DNA from: Deltaproteobacteria bacterium
GTDB taxonomy: Bacteria > Myxococcota > Kuafuiibacteriia > Kuafuiibacteriales > Kuafuiibacteriaceae
Direction: 5' to 3'
Length of the DNA: 64,000 nt
Assembly: GCA_020632995.1 (NCBI GenBank)
Contig: JACKEN010000006.1
Span: 1-64,000, forward strand
The position numbers and the translations under genes are program-made. Below the pieces are notes generated by a model. It worked only from the letters and a program-made list of their open reading frames with translations. It made no database searches and was not told where the DNA came from. This document shows positions 51,360-61,025 of the stretch, one piece after another. Numbering within the stretch: position 1 is the first letter of the stretch; every line of letters starts with the position of its first letter.

Positions 51360-51818
51360 ATGGGCAACTCGACGCAACCCCGAAAGGTGGTGCTGGCCCT
51401 GGAGACCGGGGCCACCCCCGAGGACTTCGAGCTCCCCCCGCTGGGCTACAGGGCGGTCGGCCGGCTGGCTGGGGCCGACGAGACCGTCCAGTTCACGACC
51501 TCCGGGGGCCACGTGCTCTCCAACGAAGACCTGGAGCGCATCGAGCGCCACCTGGGCCGCCGCTCGTCCGAGCCCCCGGCCGAGGCGGGCCGGATGCGCA
51601 TCGGGAACCTCCGGCGGGGGCCCGACATCCTCCTCGCCGACGACCGGATCTCCCGGACCCACGCCATGTTCTTCCTCGACGAGGACGGGGCCTCGGTGGT
51701 CGACCTGTTCTCCACCAACGGGACCCTCGTGAACGGTCAGGTGGTGGACGACGCAGACCTCCACGACGGGGACATCGTCCACATCGGGGAGCAGCGCTTC
51801 GTGGTGCGCTTCCAATGA
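51360..51818 (+). CDS. FHA-domain protein
   Basis: 152 residues. The C-terminal half (about 75-150) is an FHA domain: MRIGNLRRGPDILLADDRIS, RTHAMFFLDEDGASVVDLFS, TNGTLVNGQVVDDADLHDGD, with the Gly-Asn, Ser/Arg and Asn residues used in phosphothreonine binding. The N-terminal part is of unknown fold. FHA proteins read Ser/Thr-kinase signals; no kinase is adjacent, though a pseudokinase gene lies at 35459. It overlaps the glutamine amidotransferase gene by 4 bases (ATGA). Confidence 0.9.
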   Translation: MGNSTQPRKVVLALETGATPEDFELPPLGYRAVGRLAGADETVQFTTSGGHVLSNEDLERIERHLGRRSSEPPAEAGRMRIGNLRRGPDILLADDRISRTHAMFFLDEDGASVVDLFSTNGTLVNGQVVDDADLHDGDIVHIGEQRFVVRFQ

Positions 51819-52564
51819 GGCTGGTCATCCTGCAGACGGGCGACACCTCGCCCGAGATCGCCGCCCGCCACGGCGGCTACGCCCAGCTCTTCATGGACGC
51901 CCTCGCCCCGACCGGGGCGACCCTGTCGGTGGTGGACGCCGCCGCCGGCGCCCCGCTCCCCGCCCGGGGCGCGGTGGACGCCGCGGTGATCACCGGCTCC
52001 CCCGCCTCGGTCACCGAGCCCGAGCCCTGGGTCGAGGCCCTCGCCGCCTGGACCCGCCAGGCGATGCAGGACGGCTTGCCGGTCCTGGGGGTGTGCTACG
52101 GCCATCAGCTGATCGCGTGGGCCCAGGGGGGCGAGGTCCAGGTCAGCGACCGGGGCATGGAGCTGGGCACGGTGCCGGTGACCCTGACCCCCGAGGGCGC
52201 GGCCGATCCTCTGCTCGGTCCGCTCGCGGGCGAGCCTCCGGTGTTCCACGCGGTGCACGGCGACGTGGTCACTCGGCTCCCGCCGGGGGCGGTGCGCCTG
52301 GCCGAGAACGCCCACACCCCGAACCAGGCCTTCCGCCTGGGGGATCGCACCTGGGGGGTGCAGTTCCACCCCGAGTTCACCGCTCCGATGATGGCGGAGC
52401 TGGTGGAGCTGCGAGCCGAGCGCCTCCTCCGGATGGCCCGGGCCGCGGGGCTGGATCCCGATGCGGCCCTCGCCGCGGCGCGGCGCTCCCTCGCCCCGAC
52501 CCCCGCCGGCCCCCACCTGCTGCAGCGCTTCGTGGCGGTGGCCCGGGATCGGGTGGGCGCGTGA
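51815..52564 (+). CDS. Class I glutamine amidotransferase (GMP synthase-like)
   Basis: 249 residues from ATG 51815. The triad is present: nucleophile in LPVLGVCYGHQLIAWAQGGE (GxCxGHQ), and His and Glu in WGVQFHPEFTAPM. RGMELGTVPVTLTPEG and PVFHAVHGDVVTRLPPGA support the family. There is no synthetase domain, so it would act as a stand-alone glutaminase-type enzyme of the YvdE/GATase1 kind; in related proteins the substrate is a gamma-glutamyl compound. It overlaps its neighbours on both sides by 4 bases (FHA and hydrolase genes). Confidence 0.9.
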   Translation: MRLVILQTGDTSPEIAARHGGYAQLFMDALAPTGATLSVVDAAAGAPLPARGAVDAAVITGSPASVTEPEPWVEALAAWTRQAMQDGLPVLGVCYGHQLIAWAQGGEVQVSDRGMELGTVPVTLTPEGAADPLLGPLAGEPPVFHAVHGDVVTRLPPGAVRLAENAHTPNQAFRLGDRTWGVQFHPEFTAPMMAELVELRAERLLRMARAAGLDPDAALAAARRSLAPTPAGPHLLQRFVAVARDRVGA

Positions 52565-54516
52565 GCCGACCACGCGCGTGGGCCCGGCTCGGGTCGAGCA
52601 CCCTCCTCGTCTGCGCGGTCAACCTGGCTTGCGGTGACGGGGTGCCCTGCGACGCCACCGAGGCCGAGGGCTTCGCGATCCGCTTCGACGACCCCTCGGG
52701 GTCCCTCGCCGACTTCGGCGCCCACCCGTGGCCGTCCGACGCCCTGAGGCGCGGGGACGGCTCGCTGCGGCTCGATCACTTCCCGAACGTCACCGAGTCC
52801 TCCACCCTGGAGGACTACCTGCGGATCATCCAGGCCCACACCCGCGCCTACGCGACCAGCGCCGCGTTCTACCTCGCCTTCGACGCCGACGCAGATCCGG
52901 CGAGCCTGCCTGCGGACCCCGCCGCGGCGCTGGCCGAGGGCGCCTCGGTGCGCCTGGTGGACATCGACCCCGACTCCCCCGAGCGGGGCCGCCAGTTCCC
53001 GCTCACCCTCCGCTATCGAACGCAGGCGGGCTTGCACCTGCCGGCCTTCAACCTCACCGGCCTGCCGCTGTACGGGTCGGGGCTCCGGAGTGACACCACC
53101 TACGCGGTGCTCCTCAGCCCGAAGGTGCGGGGGGCGGACGGCGCCGCGCTGACCCCGAACCCCCGGCTGAGGGCGGCGCTCTCCAAGGGGTGCAAGGACA
53201 CCGCCCCCGCGACCCTGTTCGCTGCCCTGGCCCCGCTCCGGGACTTCATCGACGACGGCTTCGTGGACGACGACGAGGTGGCCGGGGCCACCGTCTTCAC
53301 CACCCAGGCCGCGGTCCAGGAGCTGCGCGCGCTCACCGCGGCGGCCCGCGCCTACCCGGTGCCGGCCGCCTCGGGCTGGGCGTTCGAGGGCGGCGACGCC
53401 CGGACCTTCCGCCTGCGGGCGGAGCTGGAGCTGCCCGGCTTCCAGTCGGGCGAGCGCCCCTACCGGGGCATCGAGGACGGGGGCGGGCTGCTCCGGGGGG
53501 ACGACGGCGGCTACCTGGTCGACCACGCCGAGCGCACCCGCGTCGGGGTGGCGCTCCCCCAGGCCGGCACCATGCCGGCCGGAGGGTGGCCGGTGGTGCT
53601 CTACAGCCACGGCACCGGCGGCGACTACGCGTCCGCGTTCTCTGACGAGGTGGCGGGTCAACTCGGGCGCCTGGGCATCGCGGTGGTGGGCTACGATCAG
53701 ACCCTGCACGGGCCGCGGGACCCGACCGGCTCCGACCCGAACCTGACCTTCTTCAACCTCTTCAACCCCCTCGCGGCGCGGGACAACGTCCGCCAGGGGG
53801 CGGCGGACCTCGCGGTGATGACCTCGGTCCTCGCCCAGCTCCGGATCCCGGCCGACGTCACCGCGGGGCGGGGTGAGGTGCGCTTCGACCCTGCGCGCAT
53901 CGCCTTCGTGGGGCACTCCCAGGGCTCCCTCGTCGGGGCCCCGTTCGCCGCCGCCGACCCCCGGCCGGTGGCCCACGTCTTCTCGGGGTTGGGGGCGGTC
54001 CTCACCCTCACCATGCTGCTCAGGAAGGACATCGTGAACTTCGAGTCGCTCCTGCACTCCCTGCTCGGCTACCCGGAGGACGTCCCGCTCGACGAGCTCG
54101 ACCCGGTCCTGAACCTCATCCAGACCTTCATCGAGCGCGCCGACCCCATCGCCTACGCCGACAGCTACCTCAGCGATCCTCCAGAGGGGGTCCGCAGCGA
54201 CATCCTGATGGTGGAGGGCTTCTTGGACTTCGCCTCCCCCGCCCGGGGCCAGGAGGCGTTCTCGGTGCAAGCCGGCTTGCCGGTGGTCGCTCCGCTGGAG
54301 CGGCTCCCGGAGGCCGCCGCCGTCCTCGGGCCGGCCGCCCAGACCGCGCCGGCCCAGGGCAACGTGGTGTCCGCCGCCGGCCCGGCGACCTTCGGCCTGC
54401 TGCAGTACCCCAACGAGACCCACTACCCGATCTTCGAGAACGCCGACGCGAACCGGCGCTTCGTGGAGTTCGTGCGCTCCGCCCTCCTCGACGGCGCCGC
54501 CGTCATCCCCGAGTAG
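52561..54516 (+). CDS. Exported alpha/beta-hydrolase lipoprotein
   Basis: 651 residues from GTG 52561. N-terminal RLGSSTLLVCAVNLACGDG is a signal peptide with Cys in LAC. The first half (IRFDDPSGSLADFGAHPWPS and beyond) has an adhesion or lipase-like accessory fold. The hydrolase core shows WPVVLYSHGTGGDYASAF (oxyanion hole SHGTGG), IAFVGHSQGSLVGAPFAA (nucleophile elbow GHSQGS) and the late His in NETHYPIF. These point to an extracellular lipase or esterase with a Ser-His-Asp triad. It ends about 50 bases before the small membrane-protein gene. No maturation partner is adjacent. Confidence 0.85.
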   Translation: MSRPRAWARLGSSTLLVCAVNLACGDGVPCDATEAEGFAIRFDDPSGSLADFGAHPWPSDALRRGDGSLRLDHFPNVTESSTLEDYLRIIQAHTRAYATSAAFYLAFDADADPASLPADPAAALAEGASVRLVDIDPDSPERGRQFPLTLRYRTQAGLHLPAFNLTGLPLYGSGLRSDTTYAVLLSPKVRGADGAALTPNPRLRAALSKGCKDTAPATLFAALAPLRDFIDDGFVDDDEVAGATVFTTQAAVQELRALTAAARAYPVPAASGWAFEGGDARTFRLRAELELPGFQSGERPYRGIEDGGGLLRGDDGGYLVDHAERTRVGVALPQAGTMPAGGWPVVLYSHGTGGDYASAFSDEVAGQLGRLGIAVVGYDQTLHGPRDPTGSDPNLTFFNLFNPLAARDNVRQGAADLAVMTSVLAQLRIPADVTAGRGEVRFDPARIAFVGHSQGSLVGAPFAAADPRPVAHVFSGLGAVLTLTMLLRKDIVNFESLLHSLLGYPEDVPLDELDPVLNLIQTFIERADPIAYADSYLSDPPEGVRSDILMVEGFLDFASPARGQEAFSVQAGLPVVAPLERLPEAAAVLGPAAQTAPAQGNVVSAAGPATFGLLQYPNETHYPIFENADANRRFVEFVRSALLDGAAVIPE

Positions 54517-54540
54517 CGCGCCGCGGCGACCGAGCAAAAC

Positions 54541-54568
54541 TTGCCCCGCGGGGTCTCCTGGATAGGAT
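54541..54568 (+). promoter_or_regulatory. Promoter of the small membrane-protein gene
   Basis: TTGCCC (54541-54546), 16-base spacer, TAGGAT (54563-54568). The -10 box overlaps ATG 54567; transcription would start near 54575, making GTG 54579 or 54573 the more likely start codon. Confidence 0.4.
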
Positions 54569-55088
54569 GCGGGTGCCCGTGGACATCTTCTCCAGCGCGG
54601 CCCGCGTGCTGCACGTGCTCATGGTAGGGCTCTGGATGGGCGCGGCCGCGCTGTGCCTGCTCCTGGTCTACCTCGTGCCCGACACGCTGGACTCGCGCCA
54701 GGCGGCGGAGGCGGTCCTCGCAGCCACCCGGGCCCGCCTCGATCTCTACGGGGTCATGGCCGGCCCCGGCGCCCTGATCACCCTCGCGGTGGGCTGGGTG
54801 CCGATGAACGTCCCGCTGCGGCTCCGCGTGTTCCTCTGCCTGGCCGCCACCGGCGCCGCCGGCTTCGGCGGGCAGTACCTGTTGCCCCGGATGAACGAGC
54901 TCATGGCCGCCATGGGGCGCCCGCTGGAGGAGCTCCCAGCCACCGATCCGCTGGTCGGCCAGTACCTCGAGCTGTCGACGGTGTCCTTCGTCGCGCTCGC
55001 GGTGCAGGTGGCGGCGGCGTTCCTCCTCACCCTCACCGCGGTGGCGGCGGCCAAGCCGAAGAAGCGCTACGGCGGGTTGGAGTTCTAG
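54567..55088 (+). CDS. Four-helix membrane protein (DUF4149/TMEM205-like)
   Basis: 173 residues with four membrane helices (RVLHVLMVGLWMGAAALCLL, then LDLYGVMAGPGALITLAVGW, RVFLCLAATGAAGFGGQYLL and SFVALAVQVAAAFLLTLTAV) and a basic C-terminal end (KPKKRYGGLEF). The length and helix pattern fit the DUF4149 family, related to TMEM205, of unknown function; they often sit near lipid or metal metabolism genes. The start is uncertain: ATG 54567 lies inside the predicted -10 box and GTG 54579 gives MDIFSSAARVLHVLMVG. It converges with the hybrid kinase at 55085, overlapping 4 bases. Confidence 0.75.
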   Translation: MRVPVDIFSSAARVLHVLMVGLWMGAAALCLLLVYLVPDTLDSRQAAEAVLAATRARLDLYGVMAGPGALITLAVGWVPMNVPLRLRVFLCLAATGAAGFGGQYLLPRMNELMAAMGRPLEELPATDPLVGQYLELSTVSFVALAVQVAAAFLLTLTAVAAAKPKKRYGGLEF

Positions 55089-56872
55089 CCCCGCGGCAGG
55101 TCCACCGACGCGTCGGGCGACGCCACCGTGACCGACGTCCACGGGGGCCGGTCGGGCAGGGGCGGCAGCGGCCCGGCCCCGGCGAGGGCGCGCAGGAGGT
55201 CCTCACGTCGGATGGGTTTCGTGAGGTAGCCGTCCATCCCGGCCGACCGGCACGCCTGCTCGGCCCCCGGGGTCGCGTTGGCGGTGACCGCGATGATCGG
55301 GACGGTGCCGCCGGCGCGGCGGATGCGGCGGGTGGCCTCGAGGCCGTCCACCACCGGCATCTGCATGTCCATGAGCACCACGTCCGGGCCGAGGGTGCTC
55401 CACTTCTCCACCGCCTCCTCGCCGTCGGCTGCCTCGAAGGCCTCGGCGCCCATACGCCGCACCAGCCCGGCCAGGATCCGCCGGTTCACCTCGAGGTCGT
55501 CGACCACCAGGACGCGCCGCCCCTTGAGATAGCTGGGGTCGAGGGCCTCCGCCTCGGCCTGGGGGAGGCTGACGGTGACCGTGAAGCGCGAGCCGGCGCC
55601 CGCGGCGGCCTCGATGTGCAGGTTGCCTTGCATACGCTGCACCAGGGCGCGCACGAGGGTGAGCCCGAGGCCCAGGCCTCCGTGGGCCCGCGCGTGGCCC
55701 GCGGTGCCCTGCTCGAACGCGTCGAAGACCCGCCGCTGCTCGGCCTCCGACATCCCGACGCCGCTGTCCGAGACGCTGAGCTCCACCGCGTCGCCGTCGC
55801 CGGCGGAGGCCTGCACGCGCACCCCGCCCACCCGCGTGAAGCGCACCGCGTTGTGGCAGAGGTGCCGGACCGCCTGGGCGAGGCGCTCCGGATCGCCCCG
55901 GCGCCAGCCCAGGCCGTCGTCCACCTGCACGTCGAAGGCGAGGTCGCGCTCCTTCGCCAGGGCCTGGGCGTGGGTGGTGGCGCGGCGGAGCACGTCCGGC
56001 AGGTTGAAGGTGCGGGGGCGGAGCGGGAGGTCTCGGCTGCGCAGGGACACGACGTCGATGAGGTCGCCGAGCATGTCGATCTCGGCCGAGAGCGCGGCGC
56101 GGGCGTCGCCCAGGATGCGCCGCGCCTTGGGCGGCAGGTCTTCCTCTGCGAGCTGCTCGAGGAGGTTCTGGGCGACCGCGGCGGGGGTCCGGAGCTCGTG
56201 GCTCACGGTGGACAGGAGGACCTCGCGGGTCTCGGTTCCGCGCACCGAGGCCATGAGGGCGTCGCGCAGCACGTCGAGGATGCGCCCCTGTCGCCACACC
56301 ATGATCCAGGCCAGCGCGGTGATCGCCACCGCCGAGGCGGCGATGGTGGCCGCGTTGATGGCCGCCACCATGTGGGGCGGGAGGTCCGGGAACACCGGCC
56401 AACGGAAGCCCACGTAGGTCGCCACTCCGCCGACGCTGGCGAGCAGCACCGAGGCGGGGAACCAGGCGCGGACCTTGGGGCGGTGGAGGAGGGCGAGGGG
56501 CAACAGGGGCGTAATCACGAGCACCGAGGCGCTGCCGCGTCGGGCGCCGCCCAGGGCCACGAGGGTCAGGTAGATGAGGGGGATGGCGATCAGGGTGAGC
56601 CAGCGCGCGGCGGAGAGCCGCCCCCAGCGGTGGAGCAGGAACACCACCACCGGCACCAGGACGATGGGGGCGGTGACCAGGCTGTGGTGCAGGTCGCCCC
56701 GGAGCACCGCGCCGCCGGTGATCGTCCCCTGGACGCCCAGGGTGAGGACCGCGCAGATGTTCAGGACGCGGACGCGGAGGGCCTCGTCGTCGTCGTCCGC
56801 GTAGGCGACTCCGACGCTGAGCAGCCGGGCGACCGCGGCCCGGATCGGCGGCCCCACGCCCCTTCCCTCCAC
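55085..56872 (-). CDS. Membrane hybrid histidine kinase
   Basis: 595 residues. Six membrane helices in the first 210 residues, without a large periplasmic domain. HisKA around 215-285 (LLSTVSHELRTPAAVAQNLL, phospho-acceptor His in SHE), HATPase_c with VRHLCHNAVRFT (N box), VELSVSDSGVGMSEAEQRRV and GGLGLGLTLVRALVQR. The receiver at about 455-570 has Asp in GPDVVLMDMQMPVVDG and Lys in GYLTKPIRREDL. A multi-helix sensor with no extracytoplasmic domain usually reads membrane state or a protein partner. It is divergent from another hybrid kinase gene, 128 bases away. Confidence 0.9.
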   Translation of the reverse strand: MEGRGVGPPIRAAVARLLSVGVAYADDDDEALRVRVLNICAVLTLGVQGTITGGAVLRGDLHHSLVTAPIVLVPVVVFLLHRWGRLSAARWLTLIAIPLIYLTLVALGGARRGSASVLVITPLLPLALLHRPKVRAWFPASVLLASVGGVATYVGFRWPVFPDLPPHMVAAINAATIAASAVAITALAWIMVWRQGRILDVLRDALMASVRGTETREVLLSTVSHELRTPAAVAQNLLEQLAEEDLPPKARRILGDARAALSAEIDMLGDLIDVVSLRSRDLPLRPRTFNLPDVLRRATTHAQALAKERDLAFDVQVDDGLGWRRGDPERLAQAVRHLCHNAVRFTRVGGVRVQASAGDGDAVELSVSDSGVGMSEAEQRRVFDAFEQGTAGHARAHGGLGLGLTLVRALVQRMQGNLHIEAAAGAGSRFTVTVSLPQAEAEALDPSYLKGRRVLVVDDLEVNRRILAGLVRRMGAEAFEAADGEEAVEKWSTLGPDVVLMDMQMPVVDGLEATRRIRRAGGTVPIIAVTANATPGAEQACRSAGMDGYLTKPIRREDLLRALAGAGPLPPLPDRPPWTSVTVASPDASVDLPRG

Positions 56873-57000
56873 GAAGAGGTCCTTCGGCGGTCGCTCGACG
56901 AGCCTGCAAGTCGTCCCTCGGGTTGTCTCGGTTCGACGCGGCTTGGACTAACACCAGGCCGATCGTTGCCGATTGAGTCCCTCGGGAGGCCCTGCAAAGC

Positions 57001-59214
57001 GTGGTGCGCGAGTCCGGCCCCTCGGACACGGGGGCGTCATCCGGCGCCAGGATCCGGCGCTGGTCCGGGCGCTTCGAGGATCCGACGCTCGAGCGCGCCT
57101 TCCTGGAGGAGCACCGCGCCGAGCACGGGCGCCAGCTCCAGGTGGCCTCCGTGTTCGGATCGGTCGCCTACCTGGCGGGCGCCATCCCCGAGTGGCATGG
57201 GCGCCTGGATCTCCAGTTCGGGCTCAACCAGCTCGCGTCGCGCCTGCCGGTGGTCCTCACGGCGGTGCTCGTCTCGTGGTGGGTCGCCCGGGGACCGAGC
57301 GCAGCGAGCCAGGCGCGCGCGGCCCGGGTCTTCCTGGCGGTCGTGTCGCTGAGCTTCGTCGTAACCATGGTCATCAGCGAGGTGAGCTCGATGGGCCTCA
57401 CCACCGTGCTCGTGGTGCTCATCCTCTTCGTCGCGATGTTCCTCCCGGTGGAGCCGCTCGAGGCCGCGCTGGGGAGCGGGCTCCCGACCGTGGTGTACCT
57501 GGTGCACAAGGCGGTCGAGGGCCAGGTCCCCGCGGGTGACATGGTGGACATGCTCCTGGCCATGGGCACCGTCATGGTGCTCGCGCCGGTGGCCTCGGCC
57601 CGGCTCCGGGTCGCCCGCCGCGAGGCCTTCGACAACCTCCTGCGGGAGCGGGGGAGCCGCAGCCTGGCCGAGCGGTTGGGCGCCGACTTCATGCGCCTGT
57701 TCGAGCGGAGCCCCGCCCCCATGGCCATCAGCACGGTGCAGGAGGGGCAGCTCCTGCTGGCGAACCAACGGATGCGCCAGCTGTTCCGGGTGCCGGACAC
57801 CCAGGACGTGACCGAGTTCATCGCCCGCGACTTCTACCGGGAGCCGTCGGACAGGGACGTGTTCGTCAGGCAGCTCAGGTCCGAGGGCCAGGTCCAGATG
57901 CAAGCCGGCATGCGCGCCCTGGACGGGACGCCGCTGGAGATCTCGCTCGGCGCGTTCCCCACCGACTACCGGGGCACCGACGCGCTCGTGGTGAGCTTCG
58001 TCGACATGAGCGAGGAGCACCGGGTGGCCGAGGCGCTGCGGGCGGCCAGGGACCAGGCCGAGGCGGCGAGCAGCCTCAAGACGCAGTTCCTCGCCCACAT
58101 GAGCCACGAGATCCGCACGCCGATGAACGGGGTGGTGGGCATGACCTCGCTCCTCGCCGAGACGCCCCTGAGCGAGGAGCAGGCCAAGATGGTCGAGGTC
58201 GTGTCCTCCAGCGGCAAGGCGCTCCTCAGGATCATCGACGACATCCTGGACCTCAGCAAGGTGGAGGCGGGGATGCTCACCCTCGAGGCGCGGCCGTTCT
58301 CGCCCGCCGAGGTGGCCAAGGAGGCGGCCGGGGTGCTCGCATTCGCCGCCGACCAGAAGCAGGTCGCGTTGACGATGGTGACGGATGCAGGGCTGCCTGC
58401 GGCGGTCCTCGGCGACCAGGGGCGCCTCCGGCAGATCATCGTCAACCTGGCCAGCAACGCGCTGAAGTTCACCGCCCGGGGCGAGGTCAAGGTGAGCATG
58501 AGCGCCGACCTCCAGGAGCTGGAGGGGACGGGCCTGCGGGTAGAGGTCTCGGACACCGGGATCGGCATGACCCCGGAGCAGCTCGAGCGGGTCTTCAGCC
58601 CGTTCGTGCAGGCAGACACCAGCACCTCACGCCGCTACGGGGGCACCGGGCTCGGGCTCGCCATCTCCCGACGCCTGGTCGAGGCGATGGGCGGGGTGAT
58701 CCGGGTGAAGAGCGAGCTGGGCAAGGGATCTTGCTTCTGGTTCGAGGTCCTCCTCCCGGTGGTGGACGCGCCGTCCTCGATCACCGTCGAGCTCCCCCCC
58801 GCCGGCCCCGTGGCCCCGGGGCTCCGGATCCTGCTCGCCGAGGACAACGTGGTGAACCAGCGGGTGGCGGCCCAGATGCTCCGGCAGCTCGAGGTCGAGG
58901 TGGACGTGGTGGCGGACGGGCAGGCCGCGATCGAGGCCATGAAGGCACGGCACTACGACGTCGTCCTCATGGACGTGGAGATGCCGGAGGTCGACGGCCG
59001 GGCCGCCACGCGGTGGCTGCGCGACCACGAGCACGCAGAGGGCGAGGCGCGCACCCCGGTCATCGCCCTCACCGCGCACGCCTTCTTGGAGGACCGGGAC
59101 GCCTGCTTCGCGGCGGGGATGGACGACTACCTCTCGAAGCCGGTGAGCAAGCAGGCGCTCCACGACGCCATCGCGCGCTGCGCGTCCGAGCGAAGGCTCG
59201 CCGCGGGGCGCTGA
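57001..59214 (+). CDS. Membrane hybrid histidine kinase with PAS
   Basis: 737 residues from GTG 57001. About six membrane helices (55-205), a PAS domain (about 230-345: LGADFMRLFERSPAPMAIST, then DGTPLEISLGAFPTDYRGTD), HisKA with FLAHMSHEIRTPMNGVVGM, HATPase_c with VNLASNALKFTARGEVKVSM, RVEVSDTGIGMTPEQLERVF and GTGLGLAISRRLVEAMGG, then a receiver with Asp in YDVVLMDVEMPEVDG and Lys in DDYLSKPVSKQALH. The family is the BarA/TorS-like hybrid kinase type without a C-terminal Hpt domain. Its phosphotransfer partner is not in the window. It converges with the third hybrid kinase. Confidence 0.92.
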   Translation: MVRESGPSDTGASSGARIRRWSGRFEDPTLERAFLEEHRAEHGRQLQVASVFGSVAYLAGAIPEWHGRLDLQFGLNQLASRLPVVLTAVLVSWWVARGPSAASQARAARVFLAVVSLSFVVTMVISEVSSMGLTTVLVVLILFVAMFLPVEPLEAALGSGLPTVVYLVHKAVEGQVPAGDMVDMLLAMGTVMVLAPVASARLRVARREAFDNLLRERGSRSLAERLGADFMRLFERSPAPMAISTVQEGQLLLANQRMRQLFRVPDTQDVTEFIARDFYREPSDRDVFVRQLRSEGQVQMQAGMRALDGTPLEISLGAFPTDYRGTDALVVSFVDMSEEHRVAEALRAARDQAEAASSLKTQFLAHMSHEIRTPMNGVVGMTSLLAETPLSEEQAKMVEVVSSSGKALLRIIDDILDLSKVEAGMLTLEARPFSPAEVAKEAAGVLAFAADQKQVALTMVTDAGLPAAVLGDQGRLRQIIVNLASNALKFTARGEVKVSMSADLQELEGTGLRVEVSDTGIGMTPEQLERVFSPFVQADTSTSRRYGGTGLGLAISRRLVEAMGGVIRVKSELGKGSCFWFEVLLPVVDAPSSITVELPPAGPVAPGLRILLAEDNVVNQRVAAQMLRQLEVEVDVVADGQAAIEAMKARHYDVVLMDVEMPEVDGRAATRWLRDHEHAEGEARTPVIALTAHAFLEDRDACFAAGMDDYLSKPVSKQALHDAIARCASERRLAAGR

Positions 59215-59221
59215 GCGACGA

Positions 59222-60994
59222 TCAGGAGGCCAGTCTCCGCCGCGCCTCCGCCACCACGTCGGCCAGATCTTGGAACGAGTAGGGCTTGGGGAGGTGATCG
59301 TCCATCCCCGCCTCGAGGGTGTGGGCCACGTCCTGGGCAAGGGCGCTTGCGGTGAAGGCCACGATGAGGGCCCGGTGCCCGGTGTGCGCCTCGTCCGCGC
59401 GCAGGGCCCGCGTCGCGTCGTAGCCGTCCATGTTGGGCATCTGGCAGTCCATCAGCACCAGATCGTAGGGCCCGCGCTCGCGGGAGGAGCGCAGCGCCTC
59501 CAGCCCGTCCTCGGCCACGTCCGGGGTGATGCCCAGGCGCGCGAGCAGGTGGATCGCCACCCGCCGGTTCACCGCGTTGTCCTCGGCCAGCAGGACCCGC
59601 ACCGGGAGGTCCGGCCGCGCCGCGGCGGGCATCTCGAACGAGGGCGGCGGGGCCTCGCGCCCGTGCACCACCGGCCACGGGACCTCGAGCCAGAAGGTCG
59701 AGCCCACCCCGACCTCGCTCTCGACCCCGATCTGGCCGCCCATGAGCTCGATCAGCTCTCGGCAGATGCTGAGCCCCAGGCCGGTGCCGCCGGTGTTGCG
59801 CGAGGCGGAGCCGTCCACTTGCTCGAAGGGCAGGAAGATCCGCGCCCGGGCCTGCTCCGGGATGCCCGGGCCGGTGTCCCGCACCTCGAAGCGCAGACCG
59901 GCGACGGCGGCGCGCACCTCGAGCTGCACGGAGCCCCGCTCGGTGAACTTGATGGCGTTGCTCAGCAGGTTCGAGAGCACCTGGCGCAGGCGGTTGCCGT
60001 CACCCCGGTACACCGGCGCGACGTCGTCGGCTATCCGAGCGCCGAAGGCTACGCCGCGTTTGTCCGCTCCGGCGGTGAAGAGGCGGCTCACGTCGCGGAC
60101 CAGGTTCCGGATCCAGACGTCCTCGGCCTGGATCTCCACCTTGCCGGCCTCGAGCTTCGACAGATCCAGGATGTCGTTGATGATCGTGAGCAGCGAGTTG
60201 CCGGAGGCGCGGATGATGCGGGTGAGCTCCCGCTGCTCGTCGGTGAGCCGGGTGTCGAGGAGCACCTCGGTCATGCCGAGCACCCCGTTCATCGGCGTGC
60301 GGATCTCGTGGCTCATGTTGGCGAGGAACTGGCTCTTCACCCGGCTCGCCTCGGCCAGCGCCTCGGCCTGCTCGGCCACCAGGCGCTGGCGCGCCTCCAC
60401 CTCGGTGAGGATGCGGTCCACCACCGCCCGCGCGGCCGTGGCCAACACCGCGAACAGGCCCAGGAGCACCGCGGCGTCGGAGATCCGGGACACCGCGTTG
60501 GGGTGGGTCTGGTCGCCGAGGAACGCGACCTCGACCGCGACCGACGCGAGGAGCACGCCGAAGCCGATCAGCGACCACCGGATGGCGGCGCCGCGGTCCA
60601 CGATGAAGGACATCAGGAGGGGGGCGGCGCCGAGGAAGAACAGTGAAGTGGACTGGGACGGGACCTCGACGACCGCGACCCCGAAGACCACGGCCATGGA
60701 CAGGCCAACCAGCGCCTGGCTCACGCGCTGGTAGTGCTCGGGGCGGCGCCCCGTCCACCACGCCCCGACGATCAGGGCCACCGCGACGGCGCCGGTCTGC
60801 GCCGCGCTCATGTACAAGCGAGCGGCGACGTTCGAGACGGTCATGGCCAGGATGGCCAGCGCGCCCAGGATCAGGGTGCGCCGCAGGGTCCTGATCTGAA
60901 ACGCCTCGAGTTGGGCCCACACGTTGGCGGTGGGCTCTGTCGTAGGAGCCTCGCCCGACTCGGTGGTGTGCTCTGGCCGCTCCACCCCGAACAC
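59222..60994 (-). CDS. Membrane hybrid histidine kinase
   Basis: 590 residues. Six or more membrane helices (about 40-195), HisKA with FLANMSHEIRTPMNGVLGM, HATPase_c with LRQVLSNLLSNAIKFTERG (N box), LRFEVRDTGPGIPEQARARI and GTGLGLSICRELIELMGGQ, and a receiver with Asp in YDLVLMDCQMPNMDGYDATR and Lys in DHLPKPYSFQDL. It is close to the kinase at 57001 in domain order, so the two may be paralogues. There is no PAS. It converges with that gene, 7 bases apart. Confidence 0.92.
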   Translation of the reverse strand: MFGVERPEHTTESGEAPTTEPTANVWAQLEAFQIRTLRRTLILGALAILAMTVSNVAARLYMSAAQTGAVAVALIVGAWWTGRRPEHYQRVSQALVGLSMAVVFGVAVVEVPSQSTSLFFLGAAPLLMSFIVDRGAAIRWSLIGFGVLLASVAVEVAFLGDQTHPNAVSRISDAAVLLGLFAVLATAARAVVDRILTEVEARQRLVAEQAEALAEASRVKSQFLANMSHEIRTPMNGVLGMTEVLLDTRLTDEQRELTRIIRASGNSLLTIINDILDLSKLEAGKVEIQAEDVWIRNLVRDVSRLFTAGADKRGVAFGARIADDVAPVYRGDGNRLRQVLSNLLSNAIKFTERGSVQLEVRAAVAGLRFEVRDTGPGIPEQARARIFLPFEQVDGSASRNTGGTGLGLSICRELIELMGGQIGVESEVGVGSTFWLEVPWPVVHGREAPPPSFEMPAAARPDLPVRVLLAEDNAVNRRVAIHLLARLGITPDVAEDGLEALRSSRERGPYDLVLMDCQMPNMDGYDATRALRADEAHTGHRALIVAFTASALAQDVAHTLEAGMDDHLPKPYSFQDLADVVAEARRRLAS

Positions 60995-61025
60995 TCTATC
61001 GGCGCTCCGTGGGGTGGGTTGAGGG

